The notes under the pieces: generated by a model
What the model was told of the DNA's origin: nothing
Seen by the model: the letters and a program-made list of their open reading frames with translations, nothing else
The model's database searches: none
Translations under genes and position numbers: made by a program
Source of the DNA: Arthrobacter zhaoxinii
GTDB taxonomy: Bacteria; Actinomycetota; Actinomycetes; Actinomycetales; Micrococcaceae
Direction: 5' to 3'
NCBI RefSeq assembly: GCF_025244925.1
Contig: NZ_CP104275.1
Span: 868,001 to 932,000 of the forward strand
DNA: 64,000 bases
Shown here: piece by piece, positions 18,151 through 27,253 of the stretch
Layout of the letters: each line of letters starts with the position of its first letter
Position numbering within the stretch: the first letter of the stretch is position 1

Positions 18151-18747
18151 ATGAGAATCTCCGAATCCCTCGACCAGGACATGGCAGCCGGCGCCCTGAA
18201 CGGCAGCCACGCTCCTCAATGCGCTGCGCGCTGCGTCGGGATAGTCATTGCGGTTCCGGAGCCGATGGCAAGCGAGCTGAAGGATGCCCGCGCTTCCTTC
18301 GGGGATCCCCTGGCGGCGGTGATCCCGGCGCACATCACCCTGGTGACCACCACGGAAACCGACGACTGGGAAGCGACGCTGAACCATGTGCGGGACGTTG
18401 CTGCGGCGCAGAAGCCGTTCCGGGTGACCCTGGACGGGACCGCATCCTTCCGCCCCGTTTCGCCGGTGGTCTACCTGAACGTCGGCGAAGGCTTTGACGA
18501 GTGCACCGCGCTGCACAAGGAACTCCAGAGCGGCCCGCTGGCACGTGAGCTGGCCTTCCCGTTCCATCCGCACGTCACGGTGGCGCACGACATCAGCGAG
18601 CAGGGCATGGACGAAGCCGTCCGCCGGCTGAGCGGTTATTCCGCCGGCTTTACCGTGGACCGCGTGGGTCTTTATGAACACGATGCCACCGGCCTGTGGA
18701 AGCTGCACGAGCACGTCCGGCTGGGGGCACGGGACCGGCGGAGCTAG
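18151..18747 (+). CDS. 2'-5' RNA ligase superfamily protein
   Basis: 198 aa. The two HxT/S signatures of the 2H phosphoesterase superfamily are present: PAHITLVTTTE (about residue 59) and FHPHVTVAHDI (about residue 145). It probably acts as a cyclic phosphodiesterase or ligase on RNA 2'-5' or 2',3'-cyclic ends; the exact substrate is unknown. ATG lies 4 nt after the trpS stop. It overlaps the convergent hydrolase gene by 4 nt. Confidence 0.85.
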   Translation: MRISESLDQDMAAGALNGSHAPQCAARCVGIVIAVPEPMASELKDARASFGDPLAAVIPAHITLVTTTETDDWEATLNHVRDVAAAQKPFRVTLDGTASFRPVSPVVYLNVGEGFDECTALHKELQSGPLARELAFPFHPHVTVAHDISEQGMDEAVRRLSGYSAGFTVDRVGLYEHDATGLWKLHEHVRLGARDRRS

Positions 18748-19520
18748 GAATCTCCGTCGAGATCCAGATAGGTCCCGGCCCACGCCGCGATGATGGCTGC
18801 CGCCCTGGTGGTCTGTTTGCGCTCCACCATCAGGTGGTCGCTGCCCTCCAGCGAGATGAAGTTCCGCGGATGGCGTGCCGTCCGGAAGATTTCACTCGCG
18901 TTCTCGATCCCGACGGTGTTGTCGGTGGGGGAGTGCATCACCAGCAGCGGCAGGTGCAGCTCCCTGATGCTGTCCGTGAGGTTGTGGCTGTGCAGGTCCT
19001 CGATGAGGTGCCGGCGGATTTCCAGCTCCCCGCCGCCGAGGTCCACGGACGCTGACCCCTGTTCGGCAATCCGGTCCAGCTCCGATTCGAAGAGATGGAC
19101 CACGTGGGAGGGCCGGAAGGGCGCGGCGATGGTCACCACGGCGTCCAGCCCGGACACCCGGGACGCCGCCGCCAGGACGGCCGCGCCGCCGAGTGAATGG
19201 CCGATCAGCAGGGAAGCGGGGCGGCCGGTGTCCGCCATGAACCCGCACGCACTGAGAACGTCGGCCACTTTGGTGCTGAAGCTGCCGTCTTCCCACTTGC
19301 CGGTGGACCCGCCCAGTCCGGCGGCGTCGTAGCGCAGCACGCCGATACCGTGGCCGGCCAGCGCCTTGGAAATCCGGGACGCGGCGGCACTGTTCTTGCC
19401 CAGGGTGAAGCCGTGGCAGAAGACGGCCCAGGCACGGGCACCGCCGTCGGGAATGTCCACGGTCCCTGCGAGCGTGGTCCCGTTGACGCCGGGAAAGGAA
19501 ACGGATTCAAACGAAGGCAT
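18744..19520 (-). CDS. Alpha/beta hydrolase
   Basis: 258 aa. The nucleophile elbow is IGHSLGGAAV (Ser about residue 109). An acid MHSPTDNTVG and a histidine GSDHLM complete the triad near residues 197 and 229. An oxyanion-type FCHGFTLG follows beta strand 3. Resembles OsmC-associated/dienelactone-like serine esterases; the substrate is unknown. Start ATG 19520 follows TAGAGT by 6 nt with no ribosome site. Confidence 0.88.
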   Translation of the reverse strand: MPSFESVSFPGVNGTTLAGTVDIPDGGARAWAVFCHGFTLGKNSAAASRISKALAGHGIGVLRYDAAGLGGSTGKWEDGSFSTKVADVLSACGFMADTGRPASLLIGHSLGGAAVLAAASRVSGLDAVVTIAAPFRPSHVVHLFESELDRIAEQGSASVDLGGGELEIRRHLIEDLHSHNLTDSIRELHLPLLVMHSPTDNTVGIENASEIFRTARHPRNFISLEGSDHLMVERKQTTRAAAIIAAWAGTYLDLDGDS

Positions 19521-19526
19521 GGGTCA

Positions 19527-19532
19527 ACTCTA
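19527..19532 (-). promoter_or_regulatory. Candidate -10 for leaderless hydrolase mRNA
   Basis: TAGAGT on the minus strand ends 6 nt before the ATG at 19520; it sits directly after the sdh terminator. Confidence 0.5.
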
Positions 19533-19543
19533 CCCAGAACGCA

Positions 19544-19585
19544 AAAGGCGCCGGCCGGCGGTAAAAACCGCTGGCCGGCGCCTTT
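19544..19585 (-). terminator. Terminator of the sdh operon
   Basis: A 19-bp near-perfect stem (19544-19562/19567-19585, one mismatch) with a 4-nt loop. Read on the minus strand it ends in TTTT, a standard intrinsic terminator after sdhB. Confidence 0.88.
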
Positions 19586-19600
19586 GCAGCGCAGGACTGG

Positions 19601-20377
19601 CTAGAGCGAGCGGGCCAGGATGGCCTGCTTGACCTCGGAGATGGCCTTGGTGACCTGGATGCCGCGGGGGCAGGCTTCCGAGCAGTTGAAGGTGGTGCGG
19701 CAGCGCCACACGCCTTCCTTGTCGTTCAGGATCTCCAGGCGCATGTCGCCGGCGTCGTCACGCGAATCGAAGATGAAGCGGTGCGCATTGACGATTGCCG
19801 CCGGGCCGAAGTACTGGCCGTCGGTCCAGAAGACCGGGCAGGAGGACGTGCACGCAGCGCACAGGATGCACTTGGTGGTGTCGTCAAAACGCTCACGGTC
19901 CTCGGCGGACTGCAGGCGTTCCTTCGTCGGCTCGTGGCCCTTGGTGACCAGGAACGGCATGATCTCGCGGTAGGACTGGAAGAACGGCTCCATGTCCACG
20001 ATCAGGTCCTTTTCCACCGGCAGGCCCTTGATGGGCTCGACGAGGATGGGCTTGGAGGTGTCCAGGTCCTTCAGCAGGGTCTTGCAGGCCAGGCGGTTGC
20101 GGCCGTTGATGCGCATGGCATCGGAGCCGCAGACACCGTGGGCGCAGGAGCGGCGGAAGGAAACCGAGCCGTCATGCTCCCACTTGACCTTGTGCAGGGC
20201 GTCCAGCACGCGGTCCGTGCCGTACATGGTCAGCTTCCACTCGTCCCAGTAGGCTTCGTCGGAAACCTCGGGGTTGTAGCGGCGGACCTTCAGCGTGATC
20301 TCGAACGACGGGATCTCTCCGCCGATCGACTCGGGGAGCTCTACCTTCGAGGCCGGCTCGGCGATTTCGGTTGTCAT
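19601..20377 (-). CDS. sdhB: Succinate dehydrogenase iron-sulfur subunit
   Basis: 258 aa. It carries electrons from SdhA to quinone in complex II. [2Fe-2S] ligands: SCAHGVCGSDAM and LACKTLL (the usual Asp replaces one Cys). [4Fe-4S]: CILCAACTSSCP (about residue 169). [3Fe-4S]/heme-proximal: TTFNCSEACPRGI (about residue 231). ATG overlaps the sdhA stop by one base (TAATG). Last gene before the hairpin. Confidence 0.98.
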   Translation of the reverse strand: MTTEIAEPASKVELPESIGGEIPSFEITLKVRRYNPEVSDEAYWDEWKLTMYGTDRVLDALHKVKWEHDGSVSFRRSCAHGVCGSDAMRINGRNRLACKTLLKDLDTSKPILVEPIKGLPVEKDLIVDMEPFFQSYREIMPFLVTKGHEPTKERLQSAEDRERFDDTTKCILCAACTSSCPVFWTDGQYFGPAAIVNAHRFIFDSRDDAGDMRLEILNDKEGVWRCRTTFNCSEACPRGIQVTKAISEVKQAILARSL

Positions 20378-22143
20378 TAGTACTTCCTCACCATCGGCTC
20401 GTAGCGCGTGAAAATGACCGGCTTGGTGTCCAGCCGAATGCCGGCGGTGTGCTCGGTGTTTTCGGCTTCGTCAACCTTGTAGGCCATGGAATGCTTCATG
20501 AAGTTCTCGTCGTCGCGCTCCGGGAAGTCCTCGCGGAAGTGTCCGCCGCGGGATTCGGTCCGGTGCAGGGCGGCAACGCTCATGACTTTCGCGAGTTCCA
20601 GGAGGAAGCCCAGCTCCACGGCCTCAAGGAGGTCGAGGTTGAAGCGCTTGCCCTTGTCCTGGACGCTGATCTTCTGGTACCGCTCCTCGAAGGAGGCGAT
20701 GTCCGTCAGGACCTTCTGGATGGTGTCCGCCGTGCGGAACACCTGCATGTTCAGGTCCATGGTGTTCTGCAGGTCACGGCGGATTTCGGAGACACGCTCG
20801 GTGCCTTCGGAATTGCGCACATGGTCCAGCAGGGTGACCGTGTCCAGTTCGGAATTCTCCGGCAGATCAACAAAGTCTGCGGTCAGCGCGTATTCGGCAG
20901 CATAGATGCCGGCCCGCTTGCCGAAGACGTTGATGTCCAGCAGCGAGTTGGTGCCCAGGCGGTTGGAGCCGTGTACGGACACGCAGGCCACTTCGCCGGC
21001 CGCGTACAGGCCCGGAATCACGGTGTCGTTGTCCTGGAGGACCTCGGCCTTGATGTTGGTGGGGATGCCGCCCATCACGTAGTGCGCCGTCGGGAACACC
21101 GGCACCGGCTCGGTGTAGGGCTCCACACCGAGGTAGGTCCGGGCGAACTCGGTGATGTCCGGAAGCTTCGCATCAATGTGCGCCGGTTCCAGGTGCGTCA
21201 GGTCCAGCAGGACGTAGTCCTTGTTCGGGCCGCAGCCGCGTCCCTCACGGACCTCGTTGGCCATGGAACGTGCCACGATGTCACGCGGGGCCAGGTCCTT
21301 GATGGTCGGGGCGTAACGCTCCATGAAGCGTTCACCCTCGGAGTTGCGGAGGATGGCACCTTCGCCGCGGGCGGCCTCCGAGAGGAGGATGCCCAGCCCG
21401 GCCAGGCCGGTCGGGTGGAACTGGATGAACTCCATGTCCTCCAGGGGGATGCCCCGGCGGAAAGCGATGCCCATGCCGTCACCGGTCAGGGTGTGTGCGT
21501 TAGACGTGGTCTTGTAGACCTTGCCGGCACCGCCGGAGGCGAACACCACGGACTTGGCCTGGAAGATGTGCAGCTCGCCGGTGGCCAGGTCGTAGGAAAC
21601 GACACCTGCAACCCGCTTCTGGCCGTTGAGGTCAACAACGGTAATGAGGTCCAGGACGTAGTACTCGTTGTAGAACTCGACGTTGTGCTTGACGCAGTTT
21701 TGGTAGAGCGTCTGCAGGATCATGTGGCCCGTGCGGTCCGCGGCGTAGCAGGCGCGGCGGACCGGTGCCTTGCCGTGGTCGCGGGTGTGTCCGCCGAAGC
21801 GGCGCTGGTCAATGCGGCCTTCGGGCGTCCGGTTGAACGGCAGGCCCATCTTCTCCAGGTCCAGCACGGCGTCGATGGCTTCCTTGGCCATGACCTCGGC
21901 TGCATCCTGGTCCACCAGGTAGTCACCGCCCTTGACGGTGTCGAAGGTGTGCCATTCCCAGTTGTCTTCTTCGACGTTGGCAAGTGCTGCGCACATGCCG
22001 CCCTGCGCGGCGCCGGTGTGGGAGCGGGTGGGGTACAGCTTGGTCAGTACCGCCGTACGCGCACGCTGACCTGATTCGATGGCGGCACGCATACCGGCGC
22101 CGCCGGCGCCGACGATGACGACGTCGTACTTATGGACCTGCAT
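20377..22143 (-). CDS. sdhA: Succinate dehydrogenase flavoprotein subunit
   Basis: 588 aa. FAD-binding Rossmann motif [16 protein letters not shown] (residues 8-23). The covalent-FAD histidine lies in [15 protein letters not shown]. The substrate site includes FIQFHPTGL and the active-site region [11 protein letters not shown], and the C-terminal [19 protein letters not shown] is diagnostic. AAAGAG is 8 nt upstream of ATG. A 62-nt gap separates it from sdhD. Confidence 0.98.
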   Translation of the reverse strand: MQVHKYDVVIVGAGGAGMRAAIESGQRARTAVLTKLYPTRSHTGAAQGGMCAALANVEEDNWEWHTFDTVKGGDYLVDQDAAEVMAKEAIDAVLDLEKMGLPFNRTPEGRIDQRRFGGHTRDHGKAPVRRACYAADRTGHMILQTLYQNCVKHNVEFYNEYYVLDLITVVDLNGQKRVAGVVSYDLATGELHIFQAKSVVFASGGAGKVYKTTSNAHTLTGDGMGIAFRRGIPLEDMEFIQFHPTGLAGLGILLSEAARGEGAILRNSEGERFMERYAPTIKDLAPRDIVARSMANEVREGRGCGPNKDYVLLDLTHLEPAHIDAKLPDITEFARTYLGVEPYTEPVPVFPTAHYVMGGIPTNIKAEVLQDNDTVIPGLYAAGEVACVSVHGSNRLGTNSLLDINVFGKRAGIYAAEYALTADFVDLPENSELDTVTLLDHVRNSEGTERVSEIRRDLQNTMDLNMQVFRTADTIQKVLTDIASFEERYQKISVQDKGKRFNLDLLEAVELGFLLELAKVMSVAALHRTESRGGHFREDFPERDDENFMKHSMAYKVDEAENTEHTAGIRLDTKPVIFTRYEPMVRKY

Positions 22144-22205
22144 AGCAGATGCTCTTTCTGTTGAAACTACTAGAAATTCGTGGGCCCGGAATGACCACGC
22201 GGCCC

Positions 22206-22685
22206 TTAGGCCCCGCAGAACTCCTGGAGGGTCTCCGACGACGCGCCTGCGAGGCAGGGGTCAAAGGTGAAGATGACCAGGGTGCCAAGGACGATGATCA
22301 CGAAGGTCGCGACATAGAGGACGGTCTTGAGCCACATGCGCGTGGACTTCTTGTCCCCGTAGTCGTTGATGATGGTGCGGACGCCGTTGGTGCCGTGAAG
22401 CATGGCCAGCCACAGCATGACCAGGTCCCAGACCTGCCACAGCGGGCTGGCCCACTTGCCGGCAACGAAGCCGAAGTCCACGGCGTGGATGCCGTCGCCC
22501 ACGACCAGGTTCATAAACAGGTGGGTGAAGATCAGGACCACCAGGATCACGCCGGACACGCGCATGAACAGCCAGGCAAACATTTCAAAGTTGCCGCCGC
22601 CCGAGGAATTGCGGGTGTAGCGCGGGGCGATGCGTCCTGAACGGGGTGCTTCGAGGGCGTGGGCTTCGTTAGTAGATGTGCTCAT
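22206..22685 (-). CDS. sdhD: Succinate dehydrogenase hydrophobic membrane anchor subunit
   Basis: 159 aa with three membrane helices: [40 protein letters not shown] and [18 protein letters not shown]. Histidines in the first two helices ([17 protein letters not shown]) are candidate heme b ligands, and [13 protein letters not shown] is the family signature. Lies 6 nt after sdhC. Confidence 0.95.
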   Translation of the reverse strand: MSTSTNEAHALEAPRSGRIAPRYTRNSSGGGNFEMFAWLFMRVSGVILVVLIFTHLFMNLVVGDGIHAVDFGFVAGKWASPLWQVWDLVMLWLAMLHGTNGVRTIINDYGDKKSTRMWLKTVLYVATFVIIVLGTLVIFTFDPCLAGASSETLQEFCGA

Positions 22686-22691
22686 TGGTTA

Positions 22692-23069
22692 TTAACCCCC
22701 GAAGACGTTGGGCAGGTGGCGAATAGAGAAGCCGATAACCGTAACGGCCCACAGGGCAACAACGCCCCAGAGCATCTGGCGCTGGTACTTGGGCCCCTTC
22801 TTCCAGAAGTCGATCAGGACTACACGCAGGCCGTTGAAGGCGTGGAACACAATCGCCGCAACGAGACCAAGCTCGCCGAGGCCCATAATCGGGTTCTTGT
22901 AGGATTCGATCACCACGTTGTAGGCCTCAGGTGAAACTCGCACCAGTGAGGTATCCAGAACGTGGACCAAAAGGAAGAAGAAGATCGCCACGCCGGTGAT
23001 ACGGTGCACAACCCACGACCATTGGCCTTCGCGGCCACGGTAGAGAGTGCCTGCTGGTAACTTCGACAC
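22692..23069 (-). CDS. sdhC: Succinate dehydrogenase cytochrome b556 subunit
   Basis: 125 aa from GTG 23069, with GGAGG 8 nt upstream; the frame is open further but without a ribosome site. Helix 1 contains SWVVHRITGVAIFFFLLVH, the SdhC signature with the quinone-site Ser/Arg and a heme-ligand His. Helices VAAIVFHAFNGLRVVLID and MLWGVVALWAVTVIGF follow. Codon 4 is TTA, a very rare codon at this GC content. First gene of sdhCDAB, behind a TTGAAA-N17-TAGATT promoter and a CRP-like box. Confidence 0.95.
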   Translation of the reverse strand: MSKLPAGTLYRGREGQWSWVVHRITGVAIFFFLLVHVLDTSLVRVSPEAYNVVIESYKNPIMGLGELGLVAAIVFHAFNGLRVVLIDFWKKGPKYQRQMLWGVVALWAVTVIGFSIRHLPNVFGG

Positions 23070-23156
23070 TGAATTTTCCTCCCTGCATCGCAGCGGCGTT
23101 AGCGCGTGTTCCACGCAGTGATGACGCCGGTGCGACAGCGATATAAGCTCTACCAT

Positions 23157-23185
23157 AATCTAGGCTCACGTGACCGGGCTTTCAA
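23157..23185 (-). promoter_or_regulatory. sdhCDAB promoter
   Basis: On the minus strand TTGAAA (23180-23185), a 17-nt spacer and TAGATT (23157-23162) make a good housekeeping-sigma promoter. The predicted start of transcription is near 23150, about 80 nt before the sdhC start codon. Confidence 0.65.
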
Positions 23186-23202
23186 TTTAGGTTCCCCTAT
23201 GG

Positions 23203-23218
23203 TGTGACCCTGATTACA
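23203..23218. promoter_or_regulatory. CRP/GlxR-like binding site upstream of sdhC
   Basis: TGTGA-CCCTGA-TTACA matches TGTGA-N6-TCACA in 9 of 10 positions. Its centre is about 60 bp upstream of the predicted sdh transcription start, the classical class I activator position. It could also affect the divergent manC gene. Confidence 0.6.
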
Positions 23219-23280
23219 TTGAATCGGTGCCGCGGACCGTGTAGGGATGCCGGTTCCTGAGGTTCGCCTGCGGGCTGAGC

Positions 23281-23286
23281 TAATCT
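23281..23286 (+). promoter_or_regulatory. Candidate -10 for leaderless mannose-1-phosphate guanylyltransferase mRNA
   Basis: TAATCT ends 5 nt before the ATG at 23292 (8 nt before a second ATG). No Shine-Dalgarno is present. Confidence 0.5.
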
Positions 23287-23291
23287 AGGCA

Positions 23292-24434
23292 ATGATGAGT
23301 AACGAAAAGCTGCATGCCGCTCCCGAGCCCGCTGTTCTTGACCGCTTTTACGGGGTCATCCCGGCAGGCGGTGTTGGGACGCGCCTCTGGCCCCTCTCCC
23401 GAGCCGCCGCACCCAAGTTCCTCCACGACCTGACCGGTTCGGGTTCCACCCTGATCCGTGCCACCTATGAGCGCCTGAGCCCGCTCAGCGGTGACCGCGT
23501 CATGGTGGTCACCGGGGCGGTGCACCGGCAGGCCGTGCGGCAGCAGCTGCCGGAGATCTCGAGCAAGAACCTGGTCCTGGAACTGGAGCCCAAGGATTCC
23601 GCCGCCGCGATCGGGCTTGCCGCTGCCATCCTCTATAAGCGGGATCCGCAGATCATCATGGGGTCCTTTGCCGCGGACCAGGTCATTGCTCCCGTCGAGG
23701 TTTTCCAGGCCGCCGTGCGGGAAGCCATCCACACCGCGGCGCAGGGGTATATCGTCACCATCGGCATCGAGCCGACGCACCCCTCCACCGGTTTCGGCTA
23801 CATCTGCGCGGGTGAGCAGCTCCTGGTGACCGGCGCCCCCAGCGCGCGCTCCGTGGTCGAGTTCGTGGAGAAGCCCTCGGCCGAGGTTGCCCAGGCGTAC
23901 CTGGACAACGGCAGCTACAGCTGGAATGCGGGCATGTTCGTCGCTCCGGTGGACCTGATGCTCAAGCACCTGGAAGCCAGCGAACCGGTGCTTTACTCCG
24001 GCCTGATGGAAATCGCCGAGGCCTGGGACACCACGAGGCGCCGGGAAGTGGTGCGCCGGATCTGGCCCACCCTGCCCAAGATTGCCATCGACTACGCCGT
24101 GGCGGAACCGGCGGCGGCGGCGGGCGATGTCGCCATGATTCCCGGTGCGTTCAGCTGGGACGACGTCGGCGACTTTGCCGCGATCGGCCGGCTCAACCCG
24201 GCAGCGGAAAACAGTGATCTGACCGTGATGGGGGAGGGCGCCCGCGTTTACTCCGAAAACGCCAGCGGCATAGTTGTCTCCGACACCAAGCGCGTGATTG
24301 CGCTGATCGGCATCGAGGATGTCGTCATCGTGGACACACCCGACGCCCTGCTCGTCACCACGAAGGAACACGCGCAGGAAGTCAAGAAGGCCGTTGAACA
24401 CCTCAAGGCCAGCGGCGACACGGACGTCCTCTAG
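23292..24434 (+). CDS. manC: Mannose-1-phosphate guanylyltransferase
   Basis: 380 aa. It makes GDP-mannose from mannose-1-phosphate and GTP for cell-envelope glycans and glycolipids. The pyrophosphorylase signature GVIPAGGVGTRLWPLSR with KFL (residues 21-44) binds the nucleotide. FVEKPSAEVAQAYL and YSWNAGMFVAPVD are further family motifs, and GAFSWDDVGDF is near residue 292. The C-terminal cupin isomerase domain of bifunctional enzymes is absent, so it is monofunctional. Confidence 0.95.
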   Translation: MMSNEKLHAAPEPAVLDRFYGVIPAGGVGTRLWPLSRAAAPKFLHDLTGSGSTLIRATYERLSPLSGDRVMVVTGAVHRQAVRQQLPEISSKNLVLELEPKDSAAAIGLAAAILYKRDPQIIMGSFAADQVIAPVEVFQAAVREAIHTAAQGYIVTIGIEPTHPSTGFGYICAGEQLLVTGAPSARSVVEFVEKPSAEVAQAYLDNGSYSWNAGMFVAPVDLMLKHLEASEPVLYSGLMEIAEAWDTTRRREVVRRIWPTLPKIAIDYAVAEPAAAAGDVAMIPGAFSWDDVGDFAAIGRLNPAAENSDLTVMGEGARVYSENASGIVVSDTKRVIALIGIEDVVIVDTPDALLVTTKEHAQEVKKAVEHLKASGDTDVL

Positions 24435-24506
24435 CCAAGATGCAAAGACCCGTCACGGGGCGTCGTTTCCGGTGCTGCGCATTCCCGCTTTAGTCCCCGA
24501 ATTGGC

Positions 24507-24512
24507 TAACCT
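24507..24512 (+). promoter_or_regulatory. Candidate -10 for leaderless amidohydrolase mRNA
   Basis: TAACCT ends 7 nt before GTG 24520. The GAGG next to the start is only 2 nt away and cannot easily serve as a ribosome site. Confidence 0.5.
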
Positions 24513-24519
24513 TGAGGTT

Positions 24520-25725
24520 GTGCAAACTATCCCGCTGAGCAACTCGCCCATCCCCTCGATACGGGGGAGTGTGGCGCCGCTCCTCGGCGGGTTGATCGAG
24601 TTCCGGCGGGACCTGCATTCCCATCCCGAGCTCTCGCACAAGGAATTCCGCACCACGGACCGCATCGTTGAGGCCCTGGAAGACGCCGGTTTGGCGCCCA
24701 AGCGCCTGGAAAACACGGGTGTCGTGGTGGACATCGGCGACGGCCCCATCCGGCTTGCCGTGCGCGCCGATATCGATGCCCTTCCCGTGCTGGAAGAGAC
24801 GGGGCTGCCGTACTCCTCGGAAAACACCGGGATAGCCCATGCCTGCGGCCACGACATCCACACCACGGTCATGCTGGGCGTGGCCATGGTGCTTGCGGGG
24901 TTCGACGCCGCCGGCGAGCTGGGCGGCCGGGTGCGGGTGATCTTCCAGCCTGCCGAGGAAGTAATGCCCGGCGGCGCGCTCTCGGTGATTGAACAGGGTG
25001 CCCTGGACGGCGTACCGCGCGTCCTGGCCCTGCACTGCGACCCCCGGGTGGACGTAGGGCAGGTGGGCACTCGCATCGGCGCGATCACCTCCGCCTCCGA
25101 CACCATCCGCATCGAGCTGACCGGCCGCGGCGGGCACACCTCCAGGCCGCACCTGACCGAGGACCTGGTCTTTGCGCTGGCCGAGATCGCAGTCAGCGTC
25201 CCGGCCGTGCTGTCGCGACGGATCGACGTGCGCAGCGGCGTCTCCGTGGTGTGGGGGCAGATGCACGCCGGCTCCGCACCCAACGCCATTCCCGGACATG
25301 GATTCATGGCCGGCACCATGCGCTGCCTCGACGCAGAGGCCTGGCATGCGGCCGGCGAACTGCTGGACAAGGTGGTCCGGGAGATCGCGGCGCCCTTCGG
25401 CGTCGACGTCAATCTGCAGCACACCCGCGGCGTCCCGCCGGTCATTAACGCCGACGCCGAGATCAGCCTGATCGAAGCGGCAGCCCGCGCCGAACTGGGA
25501 GAAGACGCCGTGGTGCTGGCACCGCAGTCCATGGGCGGGGAGGACTTTGCGTGGATGACGCAGGCAGTGCCCGGCGCCTTGATGCGGCTCGGCACCCGCT
25601 CGCCGGGCGGGGAGACCTTCGACCTGCACCGCGGGGATTACAACCCCGATGAGCGGGCCATCAGCTGCGGCGTCAGCGTGATGGCGGCTGCTGCCCTGCG
25701 CGCAGCCAGGGGCCTGCGGCACTAA
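24520..25725 (+). CDS. M20 family metallopeptidase/amidohydrolase
   Basis: 401 aa from GTG 24520. Dinuclear-metal aminoacylase/carboxypeptidase family. Metal-site motifs are HACGHDIHTT (about residue 107), QPAEEVMPGG (about 148), ALHCDPRV and the C-terminal SMGGEDFAWM. FRRDLHSHPELSHKE near the N-terminus is characteristic of the M20D N-acyl-amino-acid amidohydrolases. The dimerisation domain (about residues 190-305) includes TGRGGHTSRPH. The frame runs upstream into manC, but the start is set by the promoter-like hexamer. Confidence 0.92.
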   Translation: MQTIPLSNSPIPSIRGSVAPLLGGLIEFRRDLHSHPELSHKEFRTTDRIVEALEDAGLAPKRLENTGVVVDIGDGPIRLAVRADIDALPVLEETGLPYSSENTGIAHACGHDIHTTVMLGVAMVLAGFDAAGELGGRVRVIFQPAEEVMPGGALSVIEQGALDGVPRVLALHCDPRVDVGQVGTRIGAITSASDTIRIELTGRGGHTSRPHLTEDLVFALAEIAVSVPAVLSRRIDVRSGVSVVWGQMHAGSAPNAIPGHGFMAGTMRCLDAEAWHAAGELLDKVVREIAAPFGVDVNLQHTRGVPPVINADAEISLIEAAARAELGEDAVVLAPQSMGGEDFAWMTQAVPGALMRLGTRSPGGETFDLHRGDYNPDERAISCGVSVMAAAALRAARGLRH

Positions 25726-25788
25726 ACCCCGCGGCACCGGGGGACGCGTAACCTCAGGACACACGGACCTTAACAAACGAATCGGGCG

Positions 25789-25813
25789 GGGCGGGACACT
25801 AGCAGTCCCGCCC
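25789..25813 (+). terminator. Terminator after amidohydrolase
   Basis: GGGCGGGAC (25789-25797) pairs with GTCCCGCCC (25805-25813), loop 7 nt, followed by TGTTTCGTC. Confidence 0.7.
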
Positions 25814-26000
25814 TGTTTCGTCGTCCCCGTTTGATAACAACATGTAAACAATGTTCCGACCATGCCGGATTTGGATTTGGTGTTGTCTTCGACACACTAT
25901 GGTTATGTTGCTGCGGTCCAACGATGGACGGAGCGCTGCGCCGGGCGCTGCACCTCACAGGGCACCGTACGGCGAATCCCATTTCTTTTCTGGAGGAACA
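25814..26000 (+). promoter_or_regulatory. Non-coding leader and promoter region of nucleoside uptake genes
   Basis: 187 bp without a credible gene. It is AT-richer than the neighbourhood. A TATGGT near 25896 may be a -10, but I cannot fix the promoter. It ends in GGAGG 4 nt before the TTG start at 26001. Confidence 0.4.
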
Positions 26001-27083
26001 TTGAAGAATTACCCGCGCAGCTTTAAGCGCAATGCAGGCGTTTCCGCCGCCATGCTCGGCGTTTCCGCACTCCTGCTTTCGGGCTGCGGCGCGGCACCGG
26101 AAGAAGAAGCCGGCTCCGCTGAAGGTGCCTCCGACTTCCTGGGCTGCATGGTCTCCGACTCCGGCGGATTCAACGACAACTCGTTCAACGAATCCACCTA
26201 CAACGGCATGAAGAAGGCCGAAGAGGACCTGGGCATCGAGGTCAAGACCGCCGAATCAGCGTCCGAAACCGACTTCGCCCCGAACGTTGACAGCATGGTC
26301 CAGGCCGGCTGCGACCTGACGGTCACCGTCGGCTTCCTGCTCGCAGACACCACCCGCGACGCCGCCGAGGCCAACCCGGACACCCACTTCGCGATCGTTG
26401 ACGACCAGTCGATCGAAGCAGACAACGTCAAGCCGATCATCTACGACACGGCCCAGGCTGCGTTCCTGGCCGGCTACGTTGCGGCCGGCACCTCCCAGAC
26501 CGGGAAGGTTGCCACCTACGGCGGCCTGGACATCCCCACGGTCACCATCTTCATGGAGGGCTTCGAGCAGGGCGTGAAGTACTTCAACGAAGAGAACGGC
26601 GCCGACGTCCAGGTCCTGGGCATGGATTCCTTCACCGGCGGCTTCGATGATGTCTCCGCCGGCAAGACCACCACGCAGAACTTCCTGAACGAGGGCGCCG
26701 ACGTCATCATGCCGGTCGCCGGCCCCGTTGGTGCCGGTACCATCGACGCCGTGACGGCAGCCAACGCCGCCGGCAAGGACGCCAAGGTCATCTGGGTTGA
26801 CTCCGACGGCTACGAGACCGTGAGCTCGGGCAAGGAAGTTATCCTCACCTCGGTCATGAAGCTGATGGGCGAAGCCGTTGAGGACGTCGTCAACACCGAT
26901 GTGGAAGGCAACTTCGACAACAGCCCGTACGTCGGCACCCTCGAAAACGGCGGCGTTGCCCTGGCACCGTTCCACGACCAGGAAGCCAACGTTCCGGACG
27001 AGGTCAAGACGGCCGTTGAGGACATCAAGGCCAAGATCATTTCCGGCGAAATCTCGGTTGAATCCGCTTCCAGCCCCAAGTAG
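26001..27083 (+). CDS. BMP family nucleoside-binding lipoprotein of an ABC importer
   Basis: 360 aa from TTG 26001. Basic N-terminus, hydrophobic core and lipobox LLLSGC (lipidated Cys about residue 26) mark a secreted lipoprotein. The Bmp/PnrA domain is recognisable: SDSGGFNDNSFNESTYNGM and KPIIYDTAQAAFLAGYVAAG. Members bind purine or pyrimidine nucleosides. It is followed by its ATPase and two permeases, and then by cytidine deaminase and pyrimidine phosphorylase genes, supporting nucleoside uptake. A hairpin separates it from the ATPase gene, allowing higher expression of the binding protein. Confidence 0.92.
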   Translation: MKNYPRSFKRNAGVSAAMLGVSALLLSGCGAAPEEEAGSAEGASDFLGCMVSDSGGFNDNSFNESTYNGMKKAEEDLGIEVKTAESASETDFAPNVDSMVQAGCDLTVTVGFLLADTTRDAAEANPDTHFAIVDDQSIEADNVKPIIYDTAQAAFLAGYVAAGTSQTGKVATYGGLDIPTVTIFMEGFEQGVKYFNEENGADVQVLGMDSFTGGFDDVSAGKTTTQNFLNEGADVIMPVAGPVGAGTIDAVTAANAAGKDAKVIWVDSDGYETVSSGKEVILTSVMKLMGEAVEDVVNTDVEGNFDNSPYVGTLENGGVALAPFHDQEANVPDEVKTAVEDIKAKIISGEISVESASSPK

Positions 27084-27154
27084 CGCCTAACACGTAATAC
27101 CTGCGTCCGGGGAAAATGCCCGGGTGCAGCGAGCACCGCATGCACTAAAGTGAC

Positions 27155-27193
27155 CGCCGTCTTCCCGGCAGCCTTAGGGCCGGGAAGACGGCG
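27155..27193 (+). terminator. Hairpin between binding protein and ATPase genes
   Basis: CGCCGTCTTCCCGG (27155-27168) pairs perfectly with 27180-27193, followed by TTTGTC. It is either a full terminator or an attenuator that lowers ABC gene expression relative to the lipoprotein. Confidence 0.75.
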
Positions 27194-27253
27194 TTTGTCA
27201 TGCGTCGGAACTTTTCTCTGTTTTGTTTATCTCGAAAAAGATTGGTTGGGGTT

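Noticed and set aside
20371..22074. 567-codon open frame on + opposite sdhA
   Set aside because: Antisense shadow. The minus-strand protein is an unmistakable SdhA.
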